Position numbers and translations under genes: made by a program
Part shown: positions 19,401 through 27,811 of the stretch, piece after piece
How the letters are laid out: each line of letters opens with the position of its first letter
Numbering within the stretch: position 1 is the stretch's first letter
The notes under the pieces: generated by a model
The model's database searches: none
What the model was told of the DNA's origin: nothing
The model's input: the letters and a program-made list of their open reading frames with translations, nothing else
Assembly: GCF_009295825.1 (NCBI RefSeq)
Contig: NZ_WHKF01000002.1
Location: 434,001-498,000 of the forward strand
From: Marinifilum sp. N1E240
GTDB taxonomy: Bacteria; Bacteroidota; Bacteroidia; Bacteroidales; Marinifilaceae
DNA: 64,000 nucleotides
Direction of reading: 5' to 3'

Positions 19401-20567
19401 AAATTTGGAGATACAAAACATAGATATGTGGATTATCATCCGGAGGGAACCACTCGATATGCTGAGCATTTCGATAATTTGGTGAAATCGGAAGGATTGC
19501 AGTTGAGTAGGGATGGTCAATGGTTCGAAAAGGTAAACATTCTAAGTACAGCCAGACCAAAAGTTCCATTGGTGGATTATGTGATCCCTACTTTCGAATG
19601 GAGAAAAACGAAATCGGCTACAGTTATGCGTCAGCACAGGCTTGGAGGAGGATTGCGTGTTTATTTAAAGCGACCATGGTTCTCGACGGGCGAAGATGAA
19701 ATGTTGGCGGTTTTGATTCCGGGAAGCGATCCGTCTAAAATTGCACAAAGTTTTGTTGGTCTGGGTGGTCCTGGCTTTAATCAGGCTTTAACGCATTGGG
19801 CACAGGATCCTATTCGTCCATCAAAACCTGGCGCGCTGAATTATCCATCGATAAATGATTTTAGACACAATCCGACTATCGATAAATCAATCGTTTATCC
19901 TGACAATGAAAAGGTAAAAGTAACTGCGATGGCTTATCCTGTCGAGTTTAATCAGGAGAGGAAATTGTGGTTTGTCGATTTTGCATTGAATCATGGTAAA
20001 ATGTATTTTCCATTTGTGAAGTTGGCTTTGGCAAGATATCAGCCTCATTCGGTTCGAAAAGGAAATACAGATGTATGTCTCTCATCAGTTGTGATGGCAG
20101 ACTATATTCAATTGGTTCCGGAACGCTTGGCTACACTTACCTTTAAAAAGGATAATATGAATTCTCGATTTACATTGCAAATTGAAGGTGTAATTTCCAA
20201 TGCTTTGGATAAAAATGGAAATACAGGAAATTATATCACAATTAGCTTTCTCGATCCGGAATTGGTACAGCCAATGTATGGTACTGTTAGCGATGGAAGA
20301 AATGAGGAGAGTTTGGAAGATGAGGGCGTGAGGATAGCTATAAATGGAAATCATGTAAAAAACAATTATTTTACCATTACAAGAGAATTCAAGTTGAGTA
20401 GAAAATACAAAGATCAACCTTTACAGGTAATCATTCAGGAATTTGAAGGAGTTTCACTTGCCAAAGGAAGAGTAACAAGTGTTGCTTCTGTATCGGAAGA
20501 AAATCAACCGCGATTAGTATATGCCGATGTTTTTAAAATAAATGCGCCTAATCTTGATAAAATTTAA
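16407..20567 (+). CDS. Giant protein of unknown function (giant 2)
   Basis: 1386 aa, no signal peptide or membrane segment (N-terminus MKQSIIFTCLPHRIDQENNL). Function not recognised. Residues about 570-600 contain a fibronectin-III-like strand pair (KDYLLRVRTVDLAGNSLPL). The C-terminal third has conserved-looking blocks: RQHRLGGGLRVYLKRPWFST, FYPFVKLALARYQPHS-like (visible: YFPFVKLALARYQPHSV) and VVMADYIQLVPERLATLTF. From memory these phrases resemble large hypothetical proteins in Actinobacteria and others that also occur beside a giant-1-like partner; this is unverified. An acidic central stretch (about 470-560) is probably a disordered linker. It starts 17 bp after giant 1 and ends 6 bp before an AlkD-type gene, so it is inside an operon. 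Confidence 0.85.
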   Translation: MKQSIIFTCLPHRIDQENNLRFSVQVSLRLETASVKTLASFPDMENLPQKIMNSSFKIRLKNGDEHEVELNSSNLDEDLWQKLMHKDIRVDGFEQEDLTPTRIHSYPLKHIQSFVLDTYKKLGTQSPDRLLEPSQLRDPKGLGQISRFKKRDTPKQEVPTSTAAGRRVFKESDFLDVDETAENRLDEVRKKNGFVPFAKQSNPKFDFAQFRDFHKTHKPTRTTPLPNIKKPEFEFHDILAVISNYPQIQRKLGVVLDFKMDLPNNFPNQNAFRLIVENLDFTMSTDVSVPLTAYHLTQKGFYAQPKEDARVNMGFVKINTDRFTVFQIDTDGVALKMNQMVDNKVQEEVKLKVVELELSKSKKFNNGIVPVDPPEKEGLPSLRSTGIGIAGNGMGEHLNARFVKAKQLQTKIIDPSKLDNSLNLILSNEQLYAEDLVQGYRMDVAYSSDPEKWHSLHMRQEAYSYFDSDNTEEIIDDLEVDEGFIQTAVAEDTEEANELFVGESMIRWEGWSLSVPKPGFAINESEDDNIDSSKQVDYVNKSKSVEIKKYEFDTTREFRLHTKTKSVAGTLPRLRFGKDYLLRVRTVDLAGNSLPLDFQAEKLSEAVIRGFRYYRFDALMNPVLLLGSDLKDGEALEELVVRSNHDMTTQEFQQRYGAVDSSENTESIRHFLPPRNSQLIAEQHGKFDKAFGNNLQVAKELYQLISEHEVQLEKGENGKEKVYKGDDVDLIYLPDPAAAGVALFLADGYDDSHSQTFDPRLFSFFTNAELSPSETNINVSDDEWYKAKSLRIRLQEGVTNFTWNASERILNVYLPKGERIKLKFSTFWRAKDLEELSGMWDLLREENPVNIGKIKELAETGRHWMISPARELELTHAVVQPVVAPEIEEIIPDRNYSDTHAWLHTRFSVHGFSTHKVEYMARWRDRTDDPRATGPSWKENSGNVEEVPVSYHDESINKGNLPEKKDPSKQLALQGQNNNEKQTLKLALISSLSGALKHKFGDTKHRYVDYHPEGTTRYAEHFDNLVKSEGLQLSRDGQWFEKVNILSTARPKVPLVDYVIPTFEWRKTKSATVMRQHRLGGGLRVYLKRPWFSTGEDEMLAVLIPGSDPSKIAQSFVGLGGPGFNQALTHWAQDPIRPSKPGALNYPSINDFRHNPTIDKSIVYPDNEKVKVTAMAYPVEFNQERKLWFVDFALNHGKMYFPFVKLALARYQPHSVRKGNTDVCLSSVVMADYIQLVPERLATLTFKKDNMNSRFTLQIEGVISNALDKNGNTGNYITISFLDPELVQPMYGTVSDGRNEESLEDEGVRIAINGNHVKNNYFTITREFKLSRKYKDQPLQVIIQEFEGVSLAKGRVTSVASVSEENQPRLVYADVFKINAPNLDKI

Positions 20568-20573
20568 TGAATA

Positions 20574-21281
20574 ATGACCAAAGAAGAAGTTTTAAAAGAG
20601 CTGGAAAGTTATGGCAATGAAAATACCAAGAGGATATTTATAAATCATGGAGCACGTGAACCATTTTTCGGAGTTAAAGTTCAGGATCTTAAAAAGATCG
20701 TAAAGAAAATTAAAAAAGATTATCACTTGTCTTTGGAATTGTTCGACTCTGGAAATTCGGATGCTATGTATTTGGCAGGCTTAATTGCTGATGAAAGTCA
20801 AATGACCAAAGCCGATCTGAAAAAATGGGCAAAGGGAGCTTATTGGTACATGATAAGTGAATATACGGTTGCATGGATTGCTTCAGAATCTCAATATGGA
20901 TTAGAATTGGCTTTGGAATGGATAGAATCGGATAAGAAAACCATTGCAGCAGCCGGTTGGTCAACCTTATCAAATTTAATGGCTCTTAAAGCGGATGATG
21001 AATTGGATATTCAATTGTTAAAAGATTTATTACTAAGGGTAAAGGACACTATTCATGAGCAAAGCAATAGAGTAAAATATACAATGAATGGTTTTGTAAT
21101 TTCGGTAGGAGCCTATGTTTCAGAATTGACTGATTTGTCGATGCAAACTGCCGAAAAAATTGGTAAAGTAGAAGTGTTCATGGGGAAAACATCCTGTAAG
21201 GTTCCGTTTGCTCCTGAATATCTCCAAAAAATTATTGATAAAGGAAGAGTTGGCAAAAAGAAAAAAACTGCCAGATGTTAA
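20574..21281 (+). CDS. AlkD-family DNA alkylation repair protein (1)
   Basis: 235 aa, all-helical HEAT-like repeats (PF08713 type). Characteristic phrases are GAREPFFGVKVQDLKKIVKK, GNSDAMYLAGLIADE, AYWYMISEYTVAWIASES, AAAGWSTLSNLM and CKVPFAPEYLQKI. Family members with this pattern are annotated as DNA alkylation repair enzymes that bind damaged duplex DNA. It lacks the WWDxxD active-site motif found in its neighbour, so base-excision activity is uncertain. The basic tail KKKKTARC could contact DNA. The gene begins 6 bp after giant 2 and 21 bp before a second AlkD-type gene. Confidence 0.88.
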   Translation: MTKEEVLKELESYGNENTKRIFINHGAREPFFGVKVQDLKKIVKKIKKDYHLSLELFDSGNSDAMYLAGLIADESQMTKADLKKWAKGAYWYMISEYTVAWIASESQYGLELALEWIESDKKTIAAAGWSTLSNLMALKADDELDIQLLKDLLLRVKDTIHEQSNRVKYTMNGFVISVGAYVSELTDLSMQTAEKIGKVEVFMGKTSCKVPFAPEYLQKIIDKGRVGKKKKTARC

Positions 21282-21302
21282 TGTAATAAGCAAGAAACAG
21301 AA

Positions 21303-21968
21303 ATGGAATCGACAATTGACACATTAGAAATAGTAGATATTTACCACAAAAATGCCGATCCTGAATATGCAGCAAGAATGTCTACCTATATGAAAAATAA
21401 CTTTTCTTTTTTGGGCATTCCAAAACCCAAAAGAGCTGAGTTGGGTAAGAAGTTTTTAAAATTGAAAACAAAAACTAAAAAGCTTGACTGGGCTTTTGTT
21501 TTCTATTTGTTTGAATTGCCGGAAAGAGAATTTCAGTATTTAGCATTAGATTATTTACGGAAACTTCAGAATCATTTGGTAAAGAAAGATATTAAAAATT
21601 TGGAGCGATTAATACTTGCAAAATCCTGGTGGGATTCTGTGGATACAATTGCTCCTTTGATTGGTGTTTTGTGTCAGAAATATCCAGAATTAAAAGAAGA
21701 GAAATTAAAGTCTTGGATGATGGATTCTAATATTTGGTTGAAGAGAGTTAGCATAATTTTTCAGTTGAAATACAAAGATCAAGTAGACACAGAGTTTTTA
21801 AAGAAGACTATTTTCTGCAATCATCTTACCAATGAATTTTTTGTAAACAAAGCAATTGGTTGGGCTTTACGACAATATTCAAAATTCAATCCCGATTGGG
21901 TAAGGAATTTTATTTCCAGAAATCCATTGTCTCCTCTAAGTGTTAGAGAAGGAAGTAAATATCTATAA
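21303..21968 (+). CDS. AlkD-family DNA alkylation repair protein (2)
   Basis: 221 aa, HEAT-like helices. The segment LAKSWWDSVDTIAPLIG (about 106-122) matches the AlkD active site, where an Asp next to tryptophans supports excision of 3- and 7-alkylpurines without base flipping. Other family phrases are YMKNNFSFLGIPKPKRAELG and NEFFVNKAIGWALRQYSKFN. It is only distantly similar to the preceding gene product, so the pair is not a recent tandem duplication. Located 21 bp after the first AlkD gene and 22 bp before a cupin gene. Confidence 0.93.
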   Translation: MESTIDTLEIVDIYHKNADPEYAARMSTYMKNNFSFLGIPKPKRAELGKKFLKLKTKTKKLDWAFVFYLFELPEREFQYLALDYLRKLQNHLVKKDIKNLERLILAKSWWDSVDTIAPLIGVLCQKYPELKEEKLKSWMMDSNIWLKRVSIIFQLKYKDQVDTEFLKKTIFCNHLTNEFFVNKAIGWALRQYSKFNPDWVRNFISRNPLSPLSVREGSKYL

Positions 21969-21990
21969 ACTACATGCTTAATTGATCAAT

Positions 21991-22323
21991 ATGAACGATA
22001 TTTATCCAGAAATGATTAAAAACTTACCTGAAGCAAATATTCCATTTAAAGGTGTAAGAGGTTGGGTAGCCCAGGGAGAAAATCATCAAATTGTATTCTT
22101 CGAGATTGAACCAATTGGTGAAGTTCCTCGTCATTCTCACGGAGCGCAGTGGGGAATGGTTATCGATGGAGATATGGAATTGACCATTGGGAGTGAAACG
22201 AAGAAATATCGTAAGGGAGATCATTATTATATTCCTGAAGAGGTATTGCATTCCGCAAAATTCAACAAGCGCACCATTGTAATGGATTACTTTGCAGAGA
22301 AAGATAGATATGAATTAAAATAA
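21991..22323 (+). CDS. Single-domain cupin protein
   Basis: 110 aa from ATG 21991 (the frame also opens at a TTG at 21982). A small beta-barrel of the cupin_2 type: metal-binding motif 1 VPRHSHGAQWGMVIDGDMEL and motif 2 YRKGDHYYIPEEVLHSAKF, with three histidines able to bind a metal. Such proteins include sugar isomerases, dioxygenases and sensors; the sequence alone does not say which. It is the last gene of the giant/AlkD operon; no strong terminator follows. Confidence 0.88.
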   Translation: MNDIYPEMIKNLPEANIPFKGVRGWVAQGENHQIVFFEIEPIGEVPRHSHGAQWGMVIDGDMELTIGSETKKYRKGDHYYIPEEVLHSAKFNKRTIVMDYFAEKDRYELK

Positions 22324-22456
22324 TCTAGCAGTAGTTGTCTGCATTAAACATCTAAATTGGAAGATATTTGCAAGCATTTTGCCTTATGCATAAGTTGGTT
22401 TACCGATTTTTCTTCTTTTTTATTTGGATTTAATCTTCATTAGAGAGCATTATTGG

Positions 22457-22464
22457 TACATTTG
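22457..22464 (+). promoter_or_regulatory. Candidate -7 box just before the MATE gene
   Basis: TACATTTG, exact TAnnTTTG, ending 9 bp before the ATG at 22474. If used, the transcript would be leaderless or nearly so, and the longer frame from the TTG at 22453 could not be the start. No -33 element at the right distance. Confidence 0.35.
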
Positions 22465-22473
22465 CCACACTTT

Positions 22474-23844
22474 ATGAATACGGACAAGAATACCCAAAAT
22501 GTTTACGAATTAGAAAATTCGAAGATTAGCAGTTTGCTATGGAAGTACTTCCTTCCTGCCTTTACCGGAGTTGTAATCAACTCGCTGTACAATGTTGTCG
22601 ATAGGATTTTTATAGGACAAGGTGTTGGTGCAACAGCCCTTTCGGGATTAAGTGCAGTATATCCAATTATGCTGATACTGATGGCTTTTGGAATGCTGAT
22701 TGGATTAGGTGCCGGAGTTCGAATATCAATTAATTTAGGGAAAAAAGATTTTAAAAGAGCCGAATGGGTTCTGGGAAATTCATTTGTACTGATGCTTATT
22801 GTATCGGTAATAATAACCACAATAGGTTTTCTTATAAAAGATCCATTATTAAGACTTTTTGGTGTGGGTGACGATACCATGTCGGTTGCCAACGAATACC
22901 TGAATATTATTCTTTATGGTGCTGTTTTTAGTGTGGTTGGCTTTTCTATGAACAATTTGATTCGTTCCGAAGGGAATGCTAAAATTGCCATGTATTCCAT
23001 GTTAATAAGTGCTGGAACCAATATCGTATTAGATCCAATCTTTATTTTTGCTTTGGATATGGGAGTTGCCGGTGCAGCTTGGGCAACTATAATTTCACAG
23101 TTGATTTTGTGCATTTGGGTGTTGAGCCATTTTAGAAGTTCTCGTTCTGTAATTAAGTTGCGGGGAAGTAATTTTAAGCTCAATGGACAAATTGTAATCT
23201 ATATACTTACCATAGGATTTGCTCCATTTTCGATGCAGATTGCTGGCAGTTTTGTTCAGGCTTTGTACAATATTCAATTGATAAAATTCAGTAATGATAT
23301 AGCAATTGCTGCAATGGGTGTAATCAATTCGGTTGCTATGCTAATTGTAATGTCGATAGTTGCCATTAATATGGCGGCTCAACCAATCTTTGGATTCAAT
23401 CATGGAGCTAAAAACTACGCCAGAGTGAAAGAGACTCTAATAATTTGCATGAAGGCTGCAACGGGAGTCGCTATTGCCGGTTGGATTTTTGTTCAATTGT
23501 TCCCGGAGACAATGGTATTGGCATTTAATAGTACAAACGAAGAGCTATTGACGGTTGGAAGTTTTGGCTTACGAACCTTTTTACTAGCATTACCTGTTGT
23601 TGGTTTTCAGGTGATCGTTGGAAATTATTTTCAATCTATTGGTAAAGCCGGAGTTTCAACTTTACTCACACTAATGCGTCAGGTAATTTTATTGATTCCA
23701 ATTCTTTTTATACTACCAAACTATTTTGGTTTAAATGGGGTGTGGTTTGCAGGTCCAATCTCCGATGTAGGTTCGGCAATTGTTGCCAGCATATTTATCA
23801 TCAGAGAATTCAGAAAACTCAATGGTAAAATTGCCTTGTCTTAA
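22474..23844 (+). CDS. MATE-family efflux transporter
   Basis: 456 aa from ATG 22474, twelve hydrophobic segments in the two pseudo-symmetric halves of the MATE fold. Family marks: KISSLLWKYFLPAFTGVVIN at the start, YNVVDRIFIGQGVGATALSG, and in the second half AIAAMGVINSVAMLIVMS and NMAAQPIFGFNHGAKNYARV. It is an inner-membrane exporter driven by Na+ or H+; multidrug export is typical but the substrate is unknown. Monocistronic as far as can be seen. Confidence 0.95.
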   Translation: MNTDKNTQNVYELENSKISSLLWKYFLPAFTGVVINSLYNVVDRIFIGQGVGATALSGLSAVYPIMLILMAFGMLIGLGAGVRISINLGKKDFKRAEWVLGNSFVLMLIVSVIITTIGFLIKDPLLRLFGVGDDTMSVANEYLNIILYGAVFSVVGFSMNNLIRSEGNAKIAMYSMLISAGTNIVLDPIFIFALDMGVAGAAWATIISQLILCIWVLSHFRSSRSVIKLRGSNFKLNGQIVIYILTIGFAPFSMQIAGSFVQALYNIQLIKFSNDIAIAAMGVINSVAMLIVMSIVAINMAAQPIFGFNHGAKNYARVKETLIICMKAATGVAIAGWIFVQLFPETMVLAFNSTNEELLTVGSFGLRTFLLALPVVGFQVIVGNYFQSIGKAGVSTLLTLMRQVILLIPILFILPNYFGLNGVWFAGPISDVGSAIVASIFIIREFRKLNGKIALS

Positions 23845-23952
23845 CCAATCCTATTTAATTTGTTATTCTAAATAAAGAATCCTTTACCTATTTATCATTC
23901 TCAATCCCCTGAAATTTTGTAATTTATAAAAGTTTACAAAAGGTCAGATTCA

Positions 23953-26568
23953 ATGAGAAGTATATTGGTATTTCTATTTTTCTTTTTGCTTTTCGGATGT
24001 TATTCGCAGGATGTGCCTGTTGTGAATGGCGAGCGTCCTCGTTTGGAATTAAATCAGGATAGGTTTGATTGGTTAAAAGCTAATATTTCTTCAGGTGAAT
24101 GTCAGGAAACCTATAACCGATTTAAAAGTGCTTACGATAGAAATTGGGTTACTAATTCCAGTACCTATTTGGTGGGTTCCGATCAATCGCAATGGAATTT
24201 TGAATTTGATTCGAACGATGCTTTTCTGATGTCGAAAATGACAGCCTTTCTTTTAAAAATGCAAACTGATGGTTTGGCTTTGCAACGATGTGAATTTATT
24301 GTATCCAGATACATCGAATACTTAAACTCTTTGGATTTTGATAATTATTCAGGTGATACCAAAGAGAATTTATTGAGACGGAATTGCGATTATGGTGGCA
24401 TTCTTTTGGATTGGACTTACGATGACATTCCTCAAGCTCTCCGGCAGGAATTATCGCAAGCTTTGTATCCTGTACTGGAATATTTCATGGAGAATTATGT
24501 ACTTACTCCATCGGGGAATAGCTATGTTACCAGCCATAACATTTACAACTGTAGCATAACTCTTCATGCAGCATTGGCTTTGCATGGTGCAGATGGATTG
24601 TCTTCATCTCAAATGTCTACTGTAAATTCCTGGTATAGAACCTTGGTTGGCAAATGGGAAAATGGAATTTTACCTGCTTTCGCTCACTTCCGTGATGATG
24701 ATGGAGGATGGAATTGGGGAGCGGCTTATTCCATGTTTGGATTGCCGAGGCAGTATCAGCTTTTTGATGATATGCTTTATGGTACAGATAAGAATTATTA
24801 CGAGGATCAGCCTTGGATCAAAGAGTCAATCAATCAATATTGGTATTTTTATCGCCCCGATAATTATACGATTCATTTGGGAGATGCCATTATTCGATTA
24901 GACCAGGCAAACAGAGTCATGTATCGACATGCTGCCGAATATGGTGATCCGCGTAGTCAGTATTTGGTTCAGGAATATGGAGCAACTGGGAATCTGCACA
25001 ATACGGCACTGGTATTTCAAAAGTTGATTTATAAAGATTTTGAAGCCAGTAATGTGCAACACCCGGAGCCACCCTTAAATTGGTGGGCTGATAAAACTGG
25101 CTTGGCAGTTGGCAGAACTTCCTGGGATGATGATGCTACCATGCTTTGGTATTATTGTGCACCATCGAAAAGGGCTGATCACGAGCATCGCGACAACAAT
25201 ACTTTTTCGATAATAAAGGATAGACCACAGATTATAGATGCGGGATATTACGATTCGTATGCAACTACTCATTACAACAATTACTACTCCAGAACCATTG
25301 CGCACAACTCCATTTGTGTTTTTGATGGTAGTGAATCGTATCGGGCATTTGGCAGATCTGTTTCGAACGATGGAGGACAGATAGAATCCGATCGATTGGA
25401 AAATTTAGATGAGGTTTTTGAAGATGATCACAGGCGAGGCAAATGGATTCGCTATGTATCGGGTGATGACTACGCATATCATGTATCGGATGCGGCAGAT
25501 TCTTATGCTTCCAATAAATTGGATCGCTTTGAGCGCCGATTGCTTTATCACAAACCAGATAGAGTTTTGGTTTTAGATCACTTGCACCTTTTAAATATAG
25601 AATCAAGGGAGCGCAAAGCAAAATACATCAATCATTTCGTGAACCGACCTAATATTAATGGTAAGGTGGTGAGTACTGCAGTTGCCAATAAAATTATCAC
25701 TTACGATGGTAAGGATTACGAGGCAAGTAATGGCAATGGAAGCATTGGCGTACGAACCTTATTACCTGAATCTACTACCACAACCTTAATTGGTGGAGAT
25801 GGTTACGAGTTTTGGGTTGATGGAACGAATTACCCTCATGGTGGCAATATTGGTGACGATGAGGAGGATCCTGGTTCGTGGAGAATTGAAGTTGAACCCA
25901 CTGATGTTAAAGAGAATTTAGTTTTTTTGCACACACTTAAGATTGGTGACGGTAAAAATCAAGCCAATGCAGGTGGTGAATTGTTACAGAATGAAAGCAC
26001 CATTGGTATCGATTGGGAAAATCATTTGTATCTGTTCCAGGCACAAGGAGATACTGCGGCTGTTAGATATTCTGTGAATCCAATTGACGGAAATCGCACG
26101 GTAAAAATATTTGCCATGGATATGAAAAGTAATACTTCATTTGGAGTATTTGTTGATGATGTTTTGGAAAGAACAGGGGATTCCAATACAGATGGAATTT
26201 TTGAGATCACTGTTGATCTGGCGGAAGGAAATCATACCCTTGTGATTCGTGATACGATTGCAAGCGATCCGAATCCAGATACAGACCCTGATCCTGATCC
26301 TACACCTGATCCCGAAGAGGAAATTGATGGTGAGGTGAAGGTTTTTCCAAATCCAAGTAATGGAAATTTTACTGTCTTGATTGATGATGATGAAGTAAGC
26401 GAATTTCATATCAGTACCTTCGATTCCACAGGAAGAAAAGTGTTGGATTATTTGAATTCAAGTAATAGTGCTGATTTGGATTTGAGTGGTCTGTCGGCTG
26501 GTGTTTACTTTTTACTCATAAAATACCTCGATAAAACGGAGAAGCGTAAGATTATTTTGATAGATTAA
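23953..26568 (+). CDS. Secreted heparinase II/III-like protein with T9SS sorting domain
   Basis: 871 aa. Signal peptide ILVFLFFFLLFGCYSQ (a Cys in the right place could make it a lipoprotein instead). The N-terminal half is an alpha-toroid (NCDYGGILLDWTYDDIPQAL, NIYNCSITLHAALALHG). The centre holds the heparinase II/III-like beta-sandwich with RADHEHRDNNTFSIIKDRP and RTIAHNSICVFDG, the region carrying the likely catalytic Tyr/His. Near residues 775-790 is a Pro/Asp linker (DPNPDTDPDPDPTPDPEEE). The last 75 residues are a type A sorting domain (VKVFPNPSNGNFTVLI ... LSGLSAGVYFLLIKY ... KRKIILI) used by the type IX secretion system. It probably cleaves an acidic polysaccharide outside the cell. 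Confidence 0.92.
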   Translation: MRSILVFLFFFLLFGCYSQDVPVVNGERPRLELNQDRFDWLKANISSGECQETYNRFKSAYDRNWVTNSSTYLVGSDQSQWNFEFDSNDAFLMSKMTAFLLKMQTDGLALQRCEFIVSRYIEYLNSLDFDNYSGDTKENLLRRNCDYGGILLDWTYDDIPQALRQELSQALYPVLEYFMENYVLTPSGNSYVTSHNIYNCSITLHAALALHGADGLSSSQMSTVNSWYRTLVGKWENGILPAFAHFRDDDGGWNWGAAYSMFGLPRQYQLFDDMLYGTDKNYYEDQPWIKESINQYWYFYRPDNYTIHLGDAIIRLDQANRVMYRHAAEYGDPRSQYLVQEYGATGNLHNTALVFQKLIYKDFEASNVQHPEPPLNWWADKTGLAVGRTSWDDDATMLWYYCAPSKRADHEHRDNNTFSIIKDRPQIIDAGYYDSYATTHYNNYYSRTIAHNSICVFDGSESYRAFGRSVSNDGGQIESDRLENLDEVFEDDHRRGKWIRYVSGDDYAYHVSDAADSYASNKLDRFERRLLYHKPDRVLVLDHLHLLNIESRERKAKYINHFVNRPNINGKVVSTAVANKIITYDGKDYEASNGNGSIGVRTLLPESTTTTLIGGDGYEFWVDGTNYPHGGNIGDDEEDPGSWRIEVEPTDVKENLVFLHTLKIGDGKNQANAGGELLQNESTIGIDWENHLYLFQAQGDTAAVRYSVNPIDGNRTVKIFAMDMKSNTSFGVFVDDVLERTGDSNTDGIFEITVDLAEGNHTLVIRDTIASDPNPDTDPDPDPTPDPEEEIDGEVKVFPNPSNGNFTVLIDDDEVSEFHISTFDSTGRKVLDYLNSSNSADLDLSGLSAGVYFLLIKYLDKTEKRKIILID

Positions 26569-26688
26569 AAACTTAGCTCGAAAATCCCGGTCACATTTAA
26601 ACTTAAAGCAAATAAGATAGTTGATTTAAAAGCAAGCTTGATTTTTTTAGGACATTAGTGTTTATCTTTAGCAATTAAAATAAAGATC

Positions 26689-27807
26689 ATGATAAAACAC
26701 ACTCTATTGATCGTGCTGATATTAAGTGTAGCACTTTCCTGTCAAAATCAAAAGCAGAAAAATCATATGCCGAATTCTTCCTACTTAATTTTCATTGGGA
26801 CTTATACCGATACCGATTCAAAAGGGATTTATAAATTGGAAATGGATGAGACAGGAAAATTTAAGAATTTGAGTTTGCAAGCTGAGACTGAGAATCCGTC
26901 TTTTTTGACCTTTGCCAATAAAGGAAAGACCTTGGTTGCCGTGAACGAGATAAATAGCTTTAATGGAAGTGGGAGTGTTGAATCTTATCAAATAGGTGAT
27001 AGCCTGAAATTGATTAGTCGTGAATCGAGTGGTGGAGCGCATCCATGTTTTGTGACTGCAAATGAGGATGGTATTATTTTAACTGCAAATTATACAGGTG
27101 GAAATACAGGGCTATTAAAGGTTGATGAGGATGGTAATTTAACGGAGCTTCTAGATGTAAATCAACACGAAGGTTCCGGAACTGTTAAGGGCAGACAAGA
27201 TAATCCACACGCACATAGCGTGCGCTTTCAACCTAATTCTGATAAAATAGTTGCAGTCGATTTAGGAACCAATGAATTGTGGATTTCGAAAATAAGTAAG
27301 GATAAATTTAAAGCTGTCGAGAATAATTGCATACAACTTTCTGAAGGTGCAGGTCCGCGTCATTTAACGTTTCATCCTAATGGAAAATATTTGTATGTAA
27401 TTAATGAATTGGACAATACAATTAGTCTGGTTAATATATCTGATGACGGATACAAGCTGATATCTAATATTTCAACTCTGCCTGTCGATTTTAAAGGAAC
27501 AAGTTATACTGCAGATATCCACATTTCCGCTGATGGTAAATTCTTATACGGATCGAATCGAGGACACAATAGCATTGTTATCTACTCCTTATTGAATGAT
27601 GGAAATTTAAGTTTAGTTGGACATGAATCAACTCGTGGTGATCATCCTCGAAATTTTTCTCTTTCACCTGATGGTAAATATCTGCTTGTAGCCAATCAAA
27701 ATACCAATAATTTGGTGAGTTTTTCAAGAGATGAAAAAACAGGCTTACTCACTTTCGTAGATGAGGTGAAAGTTCCTAAACCTGTTTGTATTTTAATTGA
27801 AGAATAA
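26689..27807 (+). CDS. Lactonase-family beta-propeller lipoprotein (6-phosphogluconolactonase-like)
   Basis: 372 aa. Lipoprotein signal LLIVLILSVALSC. The rest matches the seven-bladed propeller of YbhE/Pgl-type lactonases: YLIFIGTYTDTDSKGIYKL, ENPSFLTFANKGKTLVAVNE, DNPHAHSVRFQPNSDKIVA, GAGPRHLTFHPNGKYLYVIN and GDHPRNFSLSPDGKYLLVAN. The cytoplasmic E. coli enzyme hydrolyses 6-phosphogluconolactone. With an export signal this one more likely acts on another lactone in the envelope (inference). A TATCTTTA box at 26663-26670 may be its promoter. It converges with the ASCH gene, the two stops being 4 bp apart. Confidence 0.9.
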   Translation: MIKHTLLIVLILSVALSCQNQKQKNHMPNSSYLIFIGTYTDTDSKGIYKLEMDETGKFKNLSLQAETENPSFLTFANKGKTLVAVNEINSFNGSGSVESYQIGDSLKLISRESSGGAHPCFVTANEDGIILTANYTGGNTGLLKVDEDGNLTELLDVNQHEGSGTVKGRQDNPHAHSVRFQPNSDKIVAVDLGTNELWISKISKDKFKAVENNCIQLSEGAGPRHLTFHPNGKYLYVINELDNTISLVNISDDGYKLISNISTLPVDFKGTSYTADIHISADGKFLYGSNRGHNSIVIYSLLNDGNLSLVGHESTRGDHPRNFSLSPDGKYLLVANQNTNNLVSFSRDEKTGLLTFVDEVKVPKPVCILIEE

Positions 27808-27811
27808 GAAT

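Noticed and set aside
20085-20417. 110-codon minus-strand frame inside giant 2
   Set aside because: Antisense shadow of the giant gene.
22503-22892. 129-codon minus-strand frame inside the MATE gene
   Set aside because: Antisense shadow of a well-supported transporter gene.
25265-25621. 118-codon minus-strand frame inside the heparinase-like gene
   Set aside because: Antisense shadow; the encoded peptide is rich in His, Cys and Ile in a way typical of reverse frames.
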